From contig NZ_JAHLPN010000001.1 in assembly GCF_018917935.1 (NCBI RefSeq), positions 299,231-363,230 of the forward strand: a stretch of DNA of 64,000 nt, given 5' to 3'. Made by a program: the position numbers and the translations under genes. The notes below the pieces were generated by a model. It was given only the letters and a program-made list of their open reading frames with translations, had not been told where the DNA came from and ran no database searches. This stretch comes from Kineothrix sp. MSJ-39. GTDB lineage: Bacteria > Bacillota > Clostridia > Lachnospirales > Lachnospiraceae. Shown piece after piece: positions 8,769-18,094 of this stretch (its first letter is position 1; each line of letters opens with the position of its first letter).

Positions 8769-9611
8769 TCACTCCGTTTGTAAGGCTACACTTTCTACAC
8801 AGTTGTGCATCAGCATTGCGATCGTCATCGGCCCTACACCGCCCGGTACAGGTGTGATATAGCTGCAATGCTCACTTACCCTCTCAAAATCAACATCCCC
8901 GCAAAGTCCCTCTTCTCTTCTGTGGATCCCCACATCAATGACGACGGCTCCTTCCTTGACATATTCCTCCGTGATCATCTGTGGTCTGCCGATCGCTACG
9001 ATCAGGATATCCGCACGCTTGCAGACCTCTTTCAGATCCTTTGTCTTTGAATGTGTGATCGTCACTGTCGCATTCTCGCGCAGCATCAGAAGCGCCATCG
9101 GTTTTCCGACGATATTGCTTCTGCCGATGATGACACATTCCTTTCCGGCGATCTCAATACCGGATCTCTTTAACAGCTGAATGATCCCCGCCGGCGTACA
9201 AGATACAAAGCCCGGCTGTCCGATACAGAGGGCACCAACGCTCTGCGGATGGAAGCCGTCCACATCCTTTTTCGGAGAGATCGCACGGATCACTGCATTT
9301 TCATCGATATGCTTTGGCAGCGGAAGCTGTACCAGAATACCGCTTATGTCCTTCCGGTTGTTCAGTTCTTCTATCAAAGAAAGCAGCTCTTCCTGCGTTG
9401 TTTCCTCCGGAAGCTCAAAGCTCTCTGATTCCATGCCCGTGTAGGCACAGGCTTTTTTCTTATTATTCACATATACGCTCGAAGCCGGATCATTGCCGAC
9501 CTGTACGACCGCAAGTGTCACCGTAACGCCCTGCGCCTTCAGCGCAGCGACCTTTTCCTTCACTTCATCTTTGATCTGCTTGGAAATTGCCTTGCCATCT
9601 ATAATATTCAT
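8769..9611 (-). CDS. folD: Bifunctional methylenetetrahydrofolate dehydrogenase/cyclohydrolase FolD
   Basis: This 280-residue enzyme interconverts 5,10-methylene-THF and 10-formyl-THF using NADP(H) or NAD(H). The Tyr-x3-Lys region (VYVNNKKKAC near residue 50), QLPLPKHI near 100, GRSNIVGKPMA near 162 and the C-terminal TPVPGGVGPMT motif are all present. The frame stays open further upstream, but the ATG at 9611 has GGAGGAG at the right distance and gives the standard N-terminus MNIIDGKAI. It lies downstream of fhs, separated by a 135-bp palindrome, so the two form a one-carbon folate module. Confidence 0.96.
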   Translation of the reverse strand: MNIIDGKAISKQIKDEVKEKVAALKAQGVTVTLAVVQVGNDPASSVYVNNKKKACAYTGMESESFELPEETTQEELLSLIEELNNRKDISGILVQLPLPKHIDENAVIRAISPKKDVDGFHPQSVGALCIGQPGFVSCTPAGIIQLLKRSGIEIAGKECVIIGRSNIVGKPMALLMLRENATVTITHSKTKDLKEVCKRADILIVAIGRPQMITEEYVKEGAVVIDVGIHRREEGLCGDVDFERVSEHCSYITPVPGGVGPMTIAMLMHNCVESVALQTE

Positions 9612-9653
9612 CTGTCTCCTCCTTCTCAAGTTGTATTTATGGTCATAATCTTC

Positions 9654-9788
9654 GATGAATTTGCATATTCCCCGCCAGACACGCTTTCGCTCGTTAAAAA
9701 ACGTAGCGGATACATAAGGGCACAAAATACGTGCCCTAAGTACCGACGTTTTTTATGGGCGGTCTGGTGTGAAACATGCAAATCCATC
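9654..9788. repeat. 135-bp nested imperfect palindrome between fhs and folD
   Basis: Outer arms GATGAATTTGCAT (9654-9666) and ATGCAAATCCATC (9776-9788) pair at 12 of 13 positions. Moving inward, TCTGG/CCAGA, AAAAAACGT/ACGTTTTTT and AGGGCAC/GTGCCCT pair in turn around a centre near 9727. The whole non-coding gap can fold into one long hairpin in RNA or cruciform DNA. It has no flanking T tract like a simple terminator. It resembles a small MITE or REP-like unit. Confidence 0.75.
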
Positions 9789-9798
9789 ATACACATAG

Positions 9799-11469
9799 CT
9801 AAAATAATCCTGTAATTCTTCCACTCTCGTCCACATCAATTCCAAAAGCTGCCGGCTGTTTCGGAAGTCCCGGCATTGTCATGACCGCTCCTGTCAGCAC
9901 GACCACAAAGCCTGCGCCTGCGGATACATACGCTTCCCGGACTGTGATATCAAAGTGCTCCGGTCTGCCTAAAAGCGACGGATCATCGGAAAGGGAATAC
10001 TGCGTCTTTGCCATACATACCGGCAGATCCCCAAAGCCAAGCTCTGTCAGCTTTGCAAGCTGCTTCTTTGCTGCGGCTGTATAATTCACACCCTTTGCGC
10101 CGTAGATCTCTTTTGCGACTGTCTCAATCTTTTCTGTCAGCGGCAGTTCATCCGGATACAGCGGCTCAAAGCGGCTTTCTTTCTCTTCCAGTGTCTTTAA
10201 CACCTTCTCAGCTAAGGCAATACCGCCTTCGCCGCCCTTTTCCCAGACTTCGGAAATGGCAAATTCACAGCCTCGTTCTTCACAGAACTGCTTCACAAAT
10301 GCGATCTCTGCCTTGCTGTCCGTAACAAAGGAATTCAATGTCACAACAACCGGTACTTTATATTTCTGCAGGTTTTCGATATGCTTCTCCAGATTGACGA
10401 TGCCTTTCTTCAGTGCTTCCACGTTTTCTGCGGAAAGCTCTGCCTTCGGAACACCGCCGTTATATTTCAGGGCACGGATCGTTGCGACCAGCACAACCGC
10501 ATCCGGCTTGAGTCCCGCCTGTCTGCACTTGATATCAAAGAATTTTTCCGCGCCGAGGTCTGCACCAAATCCTGCTTCCGTCACGACATAATCTGCCATG
10601 GAAAGGGCTGCGGTCGTCGCACGGACACTGTTACAGCCGTGTGCGATGTTTGCAAACGGACCGCCGTGGACAAGGGCCGGGGTATGCTCCAGCGTCTGGA
10701 TCACATTTGGCAGGATGGCATCTTTTAACAGGGCTGCCATTGCACCGACTGCCTGCAGGTCTTTTGCTGTTACAGGCTTTCCGTCCAGATCGTATGCCAC
10801 AATGATCTTACCGAGGCGGTCTTTCAGATCTTCCAGATCCGTTGCCAGACAGAGGATCGCCATGATCTCGGAAGCAACCGTGATCACGAAATGGTCTTCC
10901 CTGACAAAGCCGTCTGTTTTGCTGCCAAGTCCCACAACAACATTCCGAAGGACACGGTCGTTCATATCCAGACATCTCTTCCAGACGATCTGGCGTGTAT
11001 CGATGCGGAGCGCATTGCCCTGCTGGATGTGGTTGTCCAGAAGTGCTGCGAGCAGATTGTTTGCTGAGGTGATCGCATGGAAATCGCCTGTAAAGTGCAG
11101 GTTCAGATCTTCCATCGGAACAACCTGTGCATATCCGCCGCCTGCTGCACCGCCTTTGATGCCGAAGCACGGTCCAAGGGATGGCTCACGCAGTGCGATG
11201 ACTGCCTTTTTCCCCAGCTTGCCGAAAGCCTGACCAAGCCCGACACTCGTTGTCGTCTTGCCTTCTCCCGCAGGCGTTGGGTTGATCGCCGTCACAAGGA
11301 TCAGCTTTCCTTTTTGATTTCCCTCTATCTTTTTCAGATATTCATTCGAGATCTTTGCTTTATACTTTCCGTAAAGCTCCAGATCGTCTGCGGTCAGCCC
11401 GATCTCCTTGACTACCTCTGTGATGGGAAGCATCTGTGCTTCCTGTGCGATTTCAATGTCTGTTTTCAT
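9799..11469 (-). CDS. fhs: Formate--tetrahydrofolate ligase
   Basis: This 556-residue protein is full length for formyl-THF synthetase, which makes 10-formyl-THF from formate, THF and ATP. The nucleotide-binding loop TPAGEGKTT lies near residue 65, followed by [23 protein letters not shown] split over residues 94-116 and the family motif [12 protein letters not shown]. With FolD it feeds C1 units into purine and methyl metabolism or, in acetogens, the methyl branch of the Wood-Ljungdahl pathway; the window alone does not show which. It lies 37 nt downstream of spoIIIE. Confidence 0.97.
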   Translation of the reverse strand: MKTDIEIAQEAQMLPITEVVKEIGLTADDLELYGKYKAKISNEYLKKIEGNQKGKLILVTAINPTPAGEGKTTTSVGLGQAFGKLGKKAVIALREPSLGPCFGIKGGAAGGGYAQVVPMEDLNLHFTGDFHAITSANNLLAALLDNHIQQGNALRIDTRQIVWKRCLDMNDRVLRNVVVGLGSKTDGFVREDHFVITVASEIMAILCLATDLEDLKDRLGKIIVAYDLDGKPVTAKDLQAVGAMAALLKDAILPNVIQTLEHTPALVHGGPFANIAHGCNSVRATTAALSMADYVVTEAGFGADLGAEKFFDIKCRQAGLKPDAVVLVATIRALKYNGGVPKAELSAENVEALKKGIVNLEKHIENLQKYKVPVVVTLNSFVTDSKAEIAFVKQFCEERGCEFAISEVWEKGGEGGIALAEKVLKTLEEKESRFEPLYPDELPLTEKIETVAKEIYGAKGVNYTAAAKKQLAKLTELGFGDLPVCMAKTQYSLSDDPSLLGRPEHFDITVREAYVSAGAGFVVVLTGAVMTMPGLPKQPAAFGIDVDESGRITGLF

Positions 11470-11506
11470 ATTGTTCTCCCTTATGTATTTTCTGTTAAAA
11501 CATTCC

Positions 11507-14251
11507 TTAAATTTCCTCTAAAAGCTGTTCAAACTGTTCTTCTGTCATCAGAACTTTACGCGGCTTCGTTCCCTCTTCTTCGCCGACAACCCCATAGTCG
11601 CAAAGCTGATCCATGATCCTTGCAGCTCTGTTAAAGCCAATTTTAAAGACTCTCTGCAGCATACCGATCGATGCCTTGTCTTTTTCAATAATAAAACGGC
11701 CTGCATCCGCGAAATACATATCCCGCTCATTTTCGCCGCCGCTTTTCCCTGGTGCATCACCGGAGCCATTTCCCATTGCCTCGATCTGCTGATTGACTTC
11801 ATCCTGCGACTCTACATCGTTATGTTCCTTCAGATAATCAACGACATCCGCCACTTCCTTATCGGAGACGAATGCGCCCTGTACACGGACCGGCTTCGGA
11901 TATCCCTGCGGATAAAAAAGCATATCGCCCTTTCCAAGCAGCTTTTCCGCACCGTTCATATCCAGGATCGTACGGGAGTCCACACCTGAAGATACCGCAA
12001 ATGCAATACGGCTTGGCATATTCGCCTTGATCAGACCTGTGATGACGTCAACAGAAGGCCGCTGCGTTGCAATGACCAGATGGATACCCGCTGCTCTGGC
12101 AAGCTGTGCCAGGCGGCAGATGGATTCCTCCACCTCTCCCGGTGCTACCATCATCAGATCCGCCAGCTCGTCCACGATGATCACGATCTGCGGCAGTTTC
12201 TGCGGCAGTTCCTCGCCGCCATTTTCCGTCATTTCCTCTACCTTCTTGTTATAGCCCTTCAGGTCACGGACATGCATATCTTCAAATTTCTTGTAACGCT
12301 CCGTCATTTCACTGACGCCCCAGTGCAGTGCACCTGCCGCCTTTTTCGGATCTGTCACAACAGGCAGGAGCAGATGCGGAATACCGTTATAAACACTCAG
12401 CTCTACTACCTTCGGATCGACCATGATGAGCTTGACATCCTCCGGGGAAGCCTTATACAAAATACTCATGATCAGCGTATTGATACAAACACTCTTTCCG
12501 GAGCCTGTCGATCCTGCAATCAAGACGTGCGGCATTTTTGCAATATCCGTGACAACAGTCTGCCCTGCGATATCCTTACCGACCGCAAAGGAAAGATTGC
12601 TCTTAAAATTCTTAAAGTTATCCGACTCAAGCAGATCGCGCAGAAGCACCATGCTGTTTTCCTTATTCGGTACTTCGATACCGATCGCCGCTTTTCCCGG
12701 AATCGGTGCTTCGATTCGGATATCCGTTGCTGCCAGATTTAATTTGATATCATCCGACAGGTTGACGATCTTGCTGACCTTTACGCCCATTTCCGGCTGA
12801 AGCTCATATCTCGTAACTGCCGGGCCCTGACTGATATCCGTAATCGTTACATTGACACCAAAGGTCTTCAGCGTCTGCTTTAGCTGCAGTGCTGTTTCCT
12901 TGAGCTGCCGCTCGGAATTTTTATTGGAAGATGCCTCGCTCTTCTTTAATAAAGTAAGCGGCGGCTTCTTATACGGTCTTGGCTTCTTCGGCATTTGACT
13001 GATCTGGTCAGTTACCTGCGTATCTGTCACATTAGCTGTTCTTTGACCTGCAGGCTGCATGGTCTGCGTGCTTTGATTTCCGATCGGCTGTCCGCTCTCT
13101 GCTGCTTTACTTGCAACAGGCTTCGTTCTGACAGGAGCCGGCTCAGGTGTAAGGCCGGCGATCCGGTCAGCGCTCTCTTCAAGTGCTGCGGAAATCTGCG
13201 TCATATCAAAATCATCCGGTGCGGATTCCATGACCTGCACCTTGTGTTCTCTGTTGTAAACAGGCTGTTTTGCCGGTTTCTTTTCCGGCTTTTCCATTGC
13301 AGATATATCCTCTGTTTTTGCCTGCTGAACCGGTTCAATTCCTTTGATATGTATTTTTTCGATCTCATCCATATCCTGCACTGCAGGCGTCTCTTCTATA
13401 TGCAGTTGTCTGACATCCAGACTTTCTTCCGCCGCAGAAACCGGCTTTGCCTCTGCCTTTTTCGTCTTCTTCGGTGCTTTTAGGGTCGTTGCATCCGTAA
13501 TACCGCTGACCTTATTATCCATCCGCAGGCTTTTTTCTTCCTGTCTGCGCTTTTCTCTTTCTGCCCGCTCCTGCATTCTGATCTCGCGTTCCTGCATTCT
13601 CTGCTCACGCAGGATCTCATTGCGTTCGATGCGGTTTTCCACATCTTCCCTGGCACTGTCATAGACATGTCTGCCCGCGCCCGCTAACTGCCGGACGATG
13701 GACTTCTCCGTCAGAAGCACCAGACAGAGCATCATCAGGATCAGGACAAGCGCGATCGTGCCTACCATACCGATCGTTTTCGTCAGTCCCCTTGCCAATG
13801 CGCTGCCAATGACGCCACCCGCCATTTTGTGGGCATTTGCATAGCTGTAATAGGAAGCTGCAGTGCTTCCCGCATTCTCGATCCCGCCGATCAGTGCTGC
13901 CACTACCTCAAGATCCAGAAACAGGAAAGTGCCTGCCAGCAGCTTGATCGTCGCCACACGGTTGCCAAGATTCAGTATCAGGAATAAAATGCCCAGAAAC
14001 AGAATGGGCGGTGTGATATAGGCAAGGATTCCGAAAACGCCGAACATAACGGCGCTTACTGCGTCTCCTGCCTTACCGATCAGATGAAAATTAGATAAAA
14101 ACAGAAGGATCGTCACTGCAATCCCAAGAAGCAGGATCACCTCATCCTTTACTTCTGTGCTGAAGCTGTCCTGTTTCTTTCTCGTATTTCGTTTTCTGTT
14201 TGTTGTTCTCTTACGTCCGGAAGCAGTCTTTCTACCTCTTTGCGTTGCCAT
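11507..14251 (-). CDS. spoIIIE: DNA translocase SpoIIIE/FtsK
   Basis: This 914-residue protein has an N-terminal basic tail, four membrane segments (about 38-185), a charged Arg/Glu coiled linker (about 200-245), a long low-complexity linker and the C-terminal motor. The Walker A motif AGSTGSGKS lies near 579, Walker [12 protein letters not shown] near 690, and a winged-helix gamma domain that reads DNA orientation sequences fills the last 70 residues. It pumps chromosomal DNA through the division or sporulation septum. The ATG at 14251 is favoured over an in-frame GTG three codons upstream because GGAG is then 9 nt away. It has its own promoter inside the end of the preceding tepA-like gene. 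Confidence 0.95.
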   Translation of the reverse strand: MATQRGRKTASGRKRTTNRKRNTRKKQDSFSTEVKDEVILLLGIAVTILLFLSNFHLIGKAGDAVSAVMFGVFGILAYITPPILFLGILFLILNLGNRVATIKLLAGTFLFLDLEVVAALIGGIENAGSTAASYYSYANAHKMAGGVIGSALARGLTKTIGMVGTIALVLILMMLCLVLLTEKSIVRQLAGAGRHVYDSAREDVENRIERNEILREQRMQEREIRMQERAEREKRRQEEKSLRMDNKVSGITDATTLKAPKKTKKAEAKPVSAAEESLDVRQLHIEETPAVQDMDEIEKIHIKGIEPVQQAKTEDISAMEKPEKKPAKQPVYNREHKVQVMESAPDDFDMTQISAALEESADRIAGLTPEPAPVRTKPVASKAAESGQPIGNQSTQTMQPAGQRTANVTDTQVTDQISQMPKKPRPYKKPPLTLLKKSEASSNKNSERQLKETALQLKQTLKTFGVNVTITDISQGPAVTRYELQPEMGVKVSKIVNLSDDIKLNLAATDIRIEAPIPGKAAIGIEVPNKENSMVLLRDLLESDNFKNFKSNLSFAVGKDIAGQTVVTDIAKMPHVLIAGSTGSGKSVCINTLIMSILYKASPEDVKLIMVDPKVVELSVYNGIPHLLLPVVTDPKKAAGALHWGVSEMTERYKKFEDMHVRDLKGYNKKVEEMTENGGEELPQKLPQIVIIVDELADLMMVAPGEVEESICRLAQLARAAGIHLVIATQRPSVDVITGLIKANMPSRIAFAVSSGVDSRTILDMNGAEKLLGKGDMLFYPQGYPKPVRVQGAFVSDKEVADVVDYLKEHNDVESQDEVNQQIEAMGNGSGDAPGKSGGENERDMYFADAGRFIIEKDKASIGMLQRVFKIGFNRAARIMDQLCDYGVVGEEEGTKPRKVLMTEEQFEQLLEEI

Positions 14252-14301
14252 TTCTTTCACTCCGGTTCTATAAAATATCTTGCATGATATGCATAAAATT
14301 C

Positions 14302-14330
14302 ATTATAACATTCTTTTTTTGAAATGTCAT
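14302..14330 (-). promoter_or_regulatory. Sigma-A promoter of spoIIIE
   Basis: On the minus strand ATGACA (14325-14330) and TATAAT (14302-14307) are separated by 17 bp. The -35 box overlaps the last codons of the upstream ClpP-like gene. Confidence 0.7.
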
Positions 14331-15100
14331 CCTTCACTTGTTTCGTCGATCATCTCATGCAACTTTGCCATAGCTTCTTTCAGTCCACCCACCGCGTCGA
14401 TCAGACCGTAAGTCACTGCCTTTGGTCCTACCACAAGGCTTCCGACATCTTTTGTCAGCATCTTTGTTTCCATCAACAACTTTTCAAAGGTTTTCTGCGG
14501 TATATTGCTGTGTGTGATCACAAATCCCGTGATACGGTCCTGCATGGATTTGAAATAATCATAAGTCGCAGGTGTTCCGATCACCATTCCGTTCATGCGG
14601 ACCGGATGGACGACCATTGTTGCGCTTTCCACAATAAAAGAATAATCTGCCGATACTGCGATCGGAACGCCGATCGAATGGCCGCCGCCCAGTACCAGAG
14701 ATACTGTCGGTTTACTTAAAGAAGCAATCATTTCCGCGATTGCCAGTCCGGCTTCCACGTCGCCTCCCATGGTATTTAAAATGATGAGAACGCCGTCAAT
14801 CTCACAGGAATCCTCTATCTGTGCAAGCTTCGGGATAATATGCTCATATTTGGTCGCCTTTGTATTCCCGGAAAGCACATCGTGTCCTTCGATCTCTCCG
14901 ATGATCGTGAGCAGCTCGATCCTGTGATGCTGTCTGTTCTGCTCCAGACTGACTGCACCTGTTTCTTTGATCAGCTCCGCTTCCTTCTGCTTTTCTTCCG
15001 CATCAGACTCTTTTACGCGCTTTCTCTGCTGCGCCTTCTTTTCGTCCTTTTCATACTTATCCTGTTTTTTTGTTTTTCCTATATTTCCCTGATTGCCCAT
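14327..15100 (-). CDS. tepA: TepA/ClpP-family serine protease
   Basis: This 257-residue protein has a long charged N-terminal tail (Lys/Glu-rich, residues 1-55) before a ClpP/crotonase-type fold. LIILNTMGGDVEAGLAIAEM near residue 105 and VVLGGGHSIGVPIAVSADY near residue 140 carry the oxyanion glycine region and the expected nucleophile Ser within GHSIG. The position beside spoIIIE matches the Bacillus tepA-spoIIIE neighbourhood. The ATG at 15100 is chosen because GGAGG is 8 nt upstream; an ATG at 15106 is only 2 nt from it. TepA has been linked to protein translocation and sporulation in Bacillus; here the role is inferred. Confidence 0.85.
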   Translation of the reverse strand: MGNQGNIGKTKKQDKYEKDEKKAQQRKRVKESDAEEKQKEAELIKETGAVSLEQNRQHHRIELLTIIGEIEGHDVLSGNTKATKYEHIIPKLAQIEDSCEIDGVLIILNTMGGDVEAGLAIAEMIASLSKPTVSLVLGGGHSIGVPIAVSADYSFIVESATMVVHPVRMNGMVIGTPATYDYFKSMQDRITGFVITHSNIPQKTFEKLLMETKMLTKDVGSLVVGPKAVTYGLIDAVGGLKEAMAKLHEMIDETSEG

Positions 15101-15187
15101 CTGCATAACCTCCGCTCTTTTTTATGCAGTATGCGCAATTTGTTTTCATTTTATAAATAATGCCCATGAGGTATCTTTACTGTAACA

Positions 15188-15227
15188 TAAAAGATCTGTA
15201 GAATACAATTCTTCTACAGACCTTTTA
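15188..15227 (-). terminator. Terminator after the bioY-DUF1284 unit
   Basis: On the minus strand AAAAGGTCTGTAGAA pairs with TTCTACAGATCTTTT around a short loop, ending in a TTTTAT tail. It lies about 20 nt past the stop of the DUF1284 gene. Confidence 0.7.
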
Positions 15228-15243
15228 TATGTTTGGCACTATA

Positions 15244-15633
15244 TTATTTTTTACAGATATTTTTTCTGCATGCACTGACCGGAAACCAGCTGCAGCCTTC
15301 ACAGATATCGGCGAGCATCTCTTCCGTCATTTTGGCATCGATCTCCCGGATCAGCTCCTGATAGGAATACTCCTTCTCTTCCAGTCCGAAATAATCAACC
15401 ACCTTCTGATCGAAGCGTTTTACTTTCTCCTGCGTGTCACAAAGATCTTCACCCTCTTTGTGTGGACAGCAGGAACAAAGTGTATCTGTTGAGAAAGTCA
15501 GCGTGATCTTTGTACCCGGCTGATTTCTGAGTGCATCAACCACTTCATCCATATGGGATACGAAGCCCTCGCTGTATCCTTTTCCCGAATAGCCCTGTGT
15601 ACAGAGTAAATGATGAGGTCTTAAATAGATCAT
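15244..15633 (-). CDS. DUF1284 domain protein
   Basis: This 129-residue protein opens with LRPHHLLC, the hallmark of DUF1284. It has many Cys in pairs (CSCCPH near residue 52, CEGC near 112 and C near 122, 127), suggesting a bound iron-sulfur cluster or zinc. Its start overlaps the bioY stop by four bases (ATGA), so translation is coupled. The DUF1284 function is unknown; the linkage to a biotin transporter gene under BirA-type control is the only local clue. Confidence 0.85.
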   Translation of the reverse strand: MIYLRPHHLLCTQGYSGKGYSEGFVSHMDEVVDALRNQPGTKITLTFSTDTLCSCCPHKEGEDLCDTQEKVKRFDQKVVDYFGLEEKEYSYQELIREIDAKMTEEMLADICEGCSWFPVSACRKNICKK

Positions 15634-16208
15634 TTACGGATACCCGGGACTGCACGTCTGACCGCAAAACCAATGATCGATGCCAGTATTGCTTTTATAA
15701 TTGCAGTTGGTATAAAAGGCAGTACACAGGCTGTAATACCGACCATCACACTGCTGTGTGTCAGCAGACAGAACATGATCACACCTACTACATAGTTCAC
15801 AACAGTTCCTGCTACAAGTGCTACGACAAATGCGCCCTTAAATGCTTTTCTGTGCTCTACACCGAAACCGATGATAAATGCCATCAGCGGGAAGGAAATT
15901 AAGAATCCGCCTGTCGGTCCGACAAACTTATCAAAACCGCCTGAGAAATTGGCAAGTACCGGAACGCCGACTGCACCAAGCAGTAAATAAACAATACTGG
16001 AGATCGTAGAAAGCTTTGCGCCTAATACGACTGCTGCCAGTGTAATGGCAAATGTCTGCATGGTCATCGGAACACCCATTGGCATCGGAATGGAAATCTG
16101 TGCCATAACAGCGATCACTGCTGTAAATAAACCAACATAACAGATCTCCTGTATACTGAACTTTGATTTGCTCTTTTTCTGTGTTTTTGCTTCTGTTACT
16201 TCACTCAT
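15630..16208 (-). CDS. bioY: BioY biotin transporter S component (ECF-type)
   Basis: This 192-residue integral membrane protein has about six hydrophobic segments and the BioY motifs: AQISIPMPMGVPMTMQTF near residue 40 and GPTGGFLISFPLMAF near residue 97. BioY binds biotin and, with the energising EcfAA'T module encoded elsewhere, imports it. The promoter overlaps a BirA-type operator, consistent with repression in biotin-replete cells. The start follows AGGAGGAG. The DUF1284 gene is translationally coupled downstream. Confidence 0.95.
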   Translation of the reverse strand: MSEVTEAKTQKKSKSKFSIQEICYVGLFTAVIAVMAQISIPMPMGVPMTMQTFAITLAAVVLGAKLSTISSIVYLLLGAVGVPVLANFSGGFDKFVGPTGGFLISFPLMAFIIGFGVEHRKAFKGAFVVALVAGTVVNYVVGVIMFCLLTHSSVMVGITACVLPFIPTAIIKAILASIIGFAVRRAVPGIRK

Positions 16209-16249
16209 TGTGTTTCTCCTCCTGTATGAATCATCATGTCACCTCTAGC

Positions 16250-16278
16250 ATTAAACCACAAAGCGTTTCAATTGTCAA
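16250..16278 (-). promoter_or_regulatory. bioY promoter
   Basis: On the minus strand TTGACA (16273-16278) and TTTAAT (16250-16255) are exactly 17 bp apart. The -35 box lies inside the proximal half of the BirA-like operator, so bound BirA would block RNA polymerase. Confidence 0.8.
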
Positions 16279-16305
16279 CCTGTATTTCATCTTTGGTTGA
16301 CAATT
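16270..16305. promoter_or_regulatory. BirA-type biotin operator
   Basis: Perfect inverted half-sites AATTGTCAACC (16270-16280) and GGTTGACAATT (16295-16305) are separated by 14 bp. This matches the known BirA operator form TTGTNAACC-N14-16-GGTTNACAA. It sits between bioY and the divergent YitT-type gene and overlaps the bioY -35 box. Confidence 0.88.
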
Positions 16306-16347
16306 CGTTTTTTAACCAAAAACCTGTAGTTTCTTTTCCCCCGTATA

Positions 16348-16356
16348 TGTTATACT
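16348..16356 (+). promoter_or_regulatory. Extended -10 promoter of the yitT-like gene
   Basis: TGTTATACT is a TGn-extended -10 box located about 47 nt before the ATG at 16403. The -35 region is weak, which is usual for extended -10 promoters. Confidence 0.6.
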
Positions 16357-16402
16357 GTAAGCACCAAAAATAATTTCCGTATTATTAAGAAAGGAGCCTG
16401 TT

Positions 16403-17281
16403 ATGTTTCAATCCATCGAACGTAAACATCCTCATTTTTATCAGTATTTTCGTATTATGATCGTGATCGCAGCCTCTATTCTCTATGCCTGGAATCTCTG
16501 CTGCTTTGCCAAGGCTGCCAACCTGTTTCCGGGCGGTTTTTCCGGCGTCTCGCTTCTGCTCCAGAAGATCGGGCTGACTTTTTTCCATGTCCAGATCCCA
16601 TTTTCTCTTTTTAATATTGTACTGAATCTGTTTCCGGCTTATATCGCCTACCGTTATATCGGAAAACGGTTTACCCTGTATTCCATTCTGGTGATCTTTT
16701 TATCCAGTATTTTCGTGGACATCCTGCCCCAGTATATTTTTACGCAGGATATCCTGCTGATCTGTATTTTCGGCGGCATGTTGAACGGACTTGCCATTGC
16801 CCTCTGTTTAAATGTCGGTACAACAACAGGCGGTACGGATTTCATCAGCATTTATCTGTCCCAGCAAAAAGGGGTGGATGCCTGGAATTATATCCTGACC
16901 GGAAATGTTATCATGCTGGTGATCGCCGGTGCGCTGTTCGGCTGGAATATCGCACTGTATTCCATTATCTACCAGTTCTGCAGCACACAGGTTATCCAGA
17001 TGCTTTATAAACGCTATCAGAAGGAAACACTGTTTATTATTTCCGATCATGCAGATGAGATCTATAAAGTGATCAAAGACACAACAAAACATGACGCCAC
17101 TTTATTCCGCGGCGTCGGCTGTTATGAAGAAAAAGAAAAGAAAATGCTTTATTCGGTTATCAATACAGATGCCAGAAGACATCTGATCCCACTGATCAGG
17201 GCGATCGATCCGCACGCCTTTATCAATGTAGTCAAAACAGAAGAACTTGCAGGCCGTTTCCATGATATTCCAAACGACTGA
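16403..17281 (+). CDS. YitT family membrane protein (DUF161 and DUF2179)
   Basis: This 292-residue protein has five to six membrane segments in residues 10-205 with the DUF161 motif FPGGFSGVSLLLQ near residue 38 and GTTTGGTDFI near 140. A cytoplasmic DUF2179 domain of about 85 residues follows (LFRGVGCYEEKEKKMLYSVI near 230). YitT proteins are widespread Firmicute membrane proteins of uncertain transport function. GGAG precedes the start. It diverges from bioY and is probably monocistronic, since the genes after it are on the other strand. BirA control is not implied because its own -10 box lies beyond the operator. Confidence 0.92.
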   Translation: MFQSIERKHPHFYQYFRIMIVIAASILYAWNLCCFAKAANLFPGGFSGVSLLLQKIGLTFFHVQIPFSLFNIVLNLFPAYIAYRYIGKRFTLYSILVIFLSSIFVDILPQYIFTQDILLICIFGGMLNGLAIALCLNVGTTTGGTDFISIYLSQQKGVDAWNYILTGNVIMLVIAGALFGWNIALYSIIYQFCSTQVIQMLYKRYQKETLFIISDHADEIYKVIKDTTKHDATLFRGVGCYEEKEKKMLYSVINTDARRHLIPLIRAIDPHAFINVVKTEELAGRFHDIPND

Positions 17282-17290
17282 TCTATGGAG

Positions 17291-18043
17291 CTATTTGCAT
17301 TCTTCAATATGGCTGAAGCTCCATGCATGGATATTCAGCTCCACGATCGCGGAACCGCAATATTCACAGAATTTAGCTCCCAGGGATGAAATCGGAGCTC
17401 CACAATTCGGACAGTTGATGCCAAGTGCCCTGTCCGATTCTTTTTCTACGATCTCCCGGTTCTGGATATAGATCAGATCTGTATTAAATCTGGTCTGGTA
17501 TGTATATTCCGTACTGCCTTCCGTGATTCTGCCTTCCGCATTCTTTCTGTAATGCATGCAGGCAAGAGAAGTCTGGAAGGTAACAACGCATCTGCCTGCA
17601 TTCTTTTTGTACTGGCTGATCTCTGTCCGGTGGATCCTGATGTCGTCATACTGCTCGATCAGATTCTGATCCGAAAGCATTTGCAGATGGTGGGAAAGCT
17701 GATCCTGCAGCTCCTGATTCCCTTCTTTTAGTAAGCTGCTGTTATTCTGGTCGATCGCACGCAGATACGATACCAGCACATCTTCTGCCCTGTTTTTCAT
17801 TTCATCGTATGTAAAATCCGGAAAATCCGCTACGATCCGCGGCAGAAGAAGCGATGTCATCGCATTGACGGATTTCGGCGTTGTCGCATATTCCTGCTTC
17901 ATCTGCTGTGCTGCTTTTCTGATATCATCCGTTCCAAACAGATCCCGTGTCACTTCTTTTGCTTTCTTTTTTGCCAGAAAGATCAATATATAGATGGTCA
18001 GTATAATGACAAGTATCAGTACAAGTATGATAATACTCTTCAT
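17291..18043 (-). CDS. Membrane-anchored Tim44-like protein with C-terminal zinc ribbon
   Basis: An N-terminal membrane helix (residues 2-24) is followed by a Lys-rich stretch, a helical and beta region of about 170 residues resembling the Tim44-like/NTF2-type fold, and a CPNC-x14-CEYC zinc ribbon near residue 213. The start is supported by CGGAGAACGAAC. It is the last gene of the five-gene minus-strand run that begins with the hybrid kinase at 24154, 51 nt after the GGDEF/HD-GYP gene. Function unknown; the Tim44-like call is by resemblance. Confidence 0.6.
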   Translation of the reverse strand: MKSIIILVLILVIILTIYILIFLAKKKAKEVTRDLFGTDDIRKAAQQMKQEYATTPKSVNAMTSLLLPRIVADFPDFTYDEMKNRAEDVLVSYLRAIDQNNSSLLKEGNQELQDQLSHHLQMLSDQNLIEQYDDIRIHRTEISQYKKNAGRCVVTFQTSLACMHYRKNAEGRITEGSTEYTYQTRFNTDLIYIQNREIVEKESDRALGINCPNCGAPISSLGAKFCEYCGSAIVELNIHAWSFSHIEECK

Positions 18044-18094
18044 GTTCGTTCTCCGTCTCTCTCATTTTATTCCAAACCCGGCTGCTCCATCATT

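Noticed and set aside
9612..9725. N-terminal extension of FolD (38 codons)
   Set aside because: It lies inside the palindrome, lacks a ribosome site, and the ATG at 9611 has GGAGG and gives the standard FolD N-terminus.
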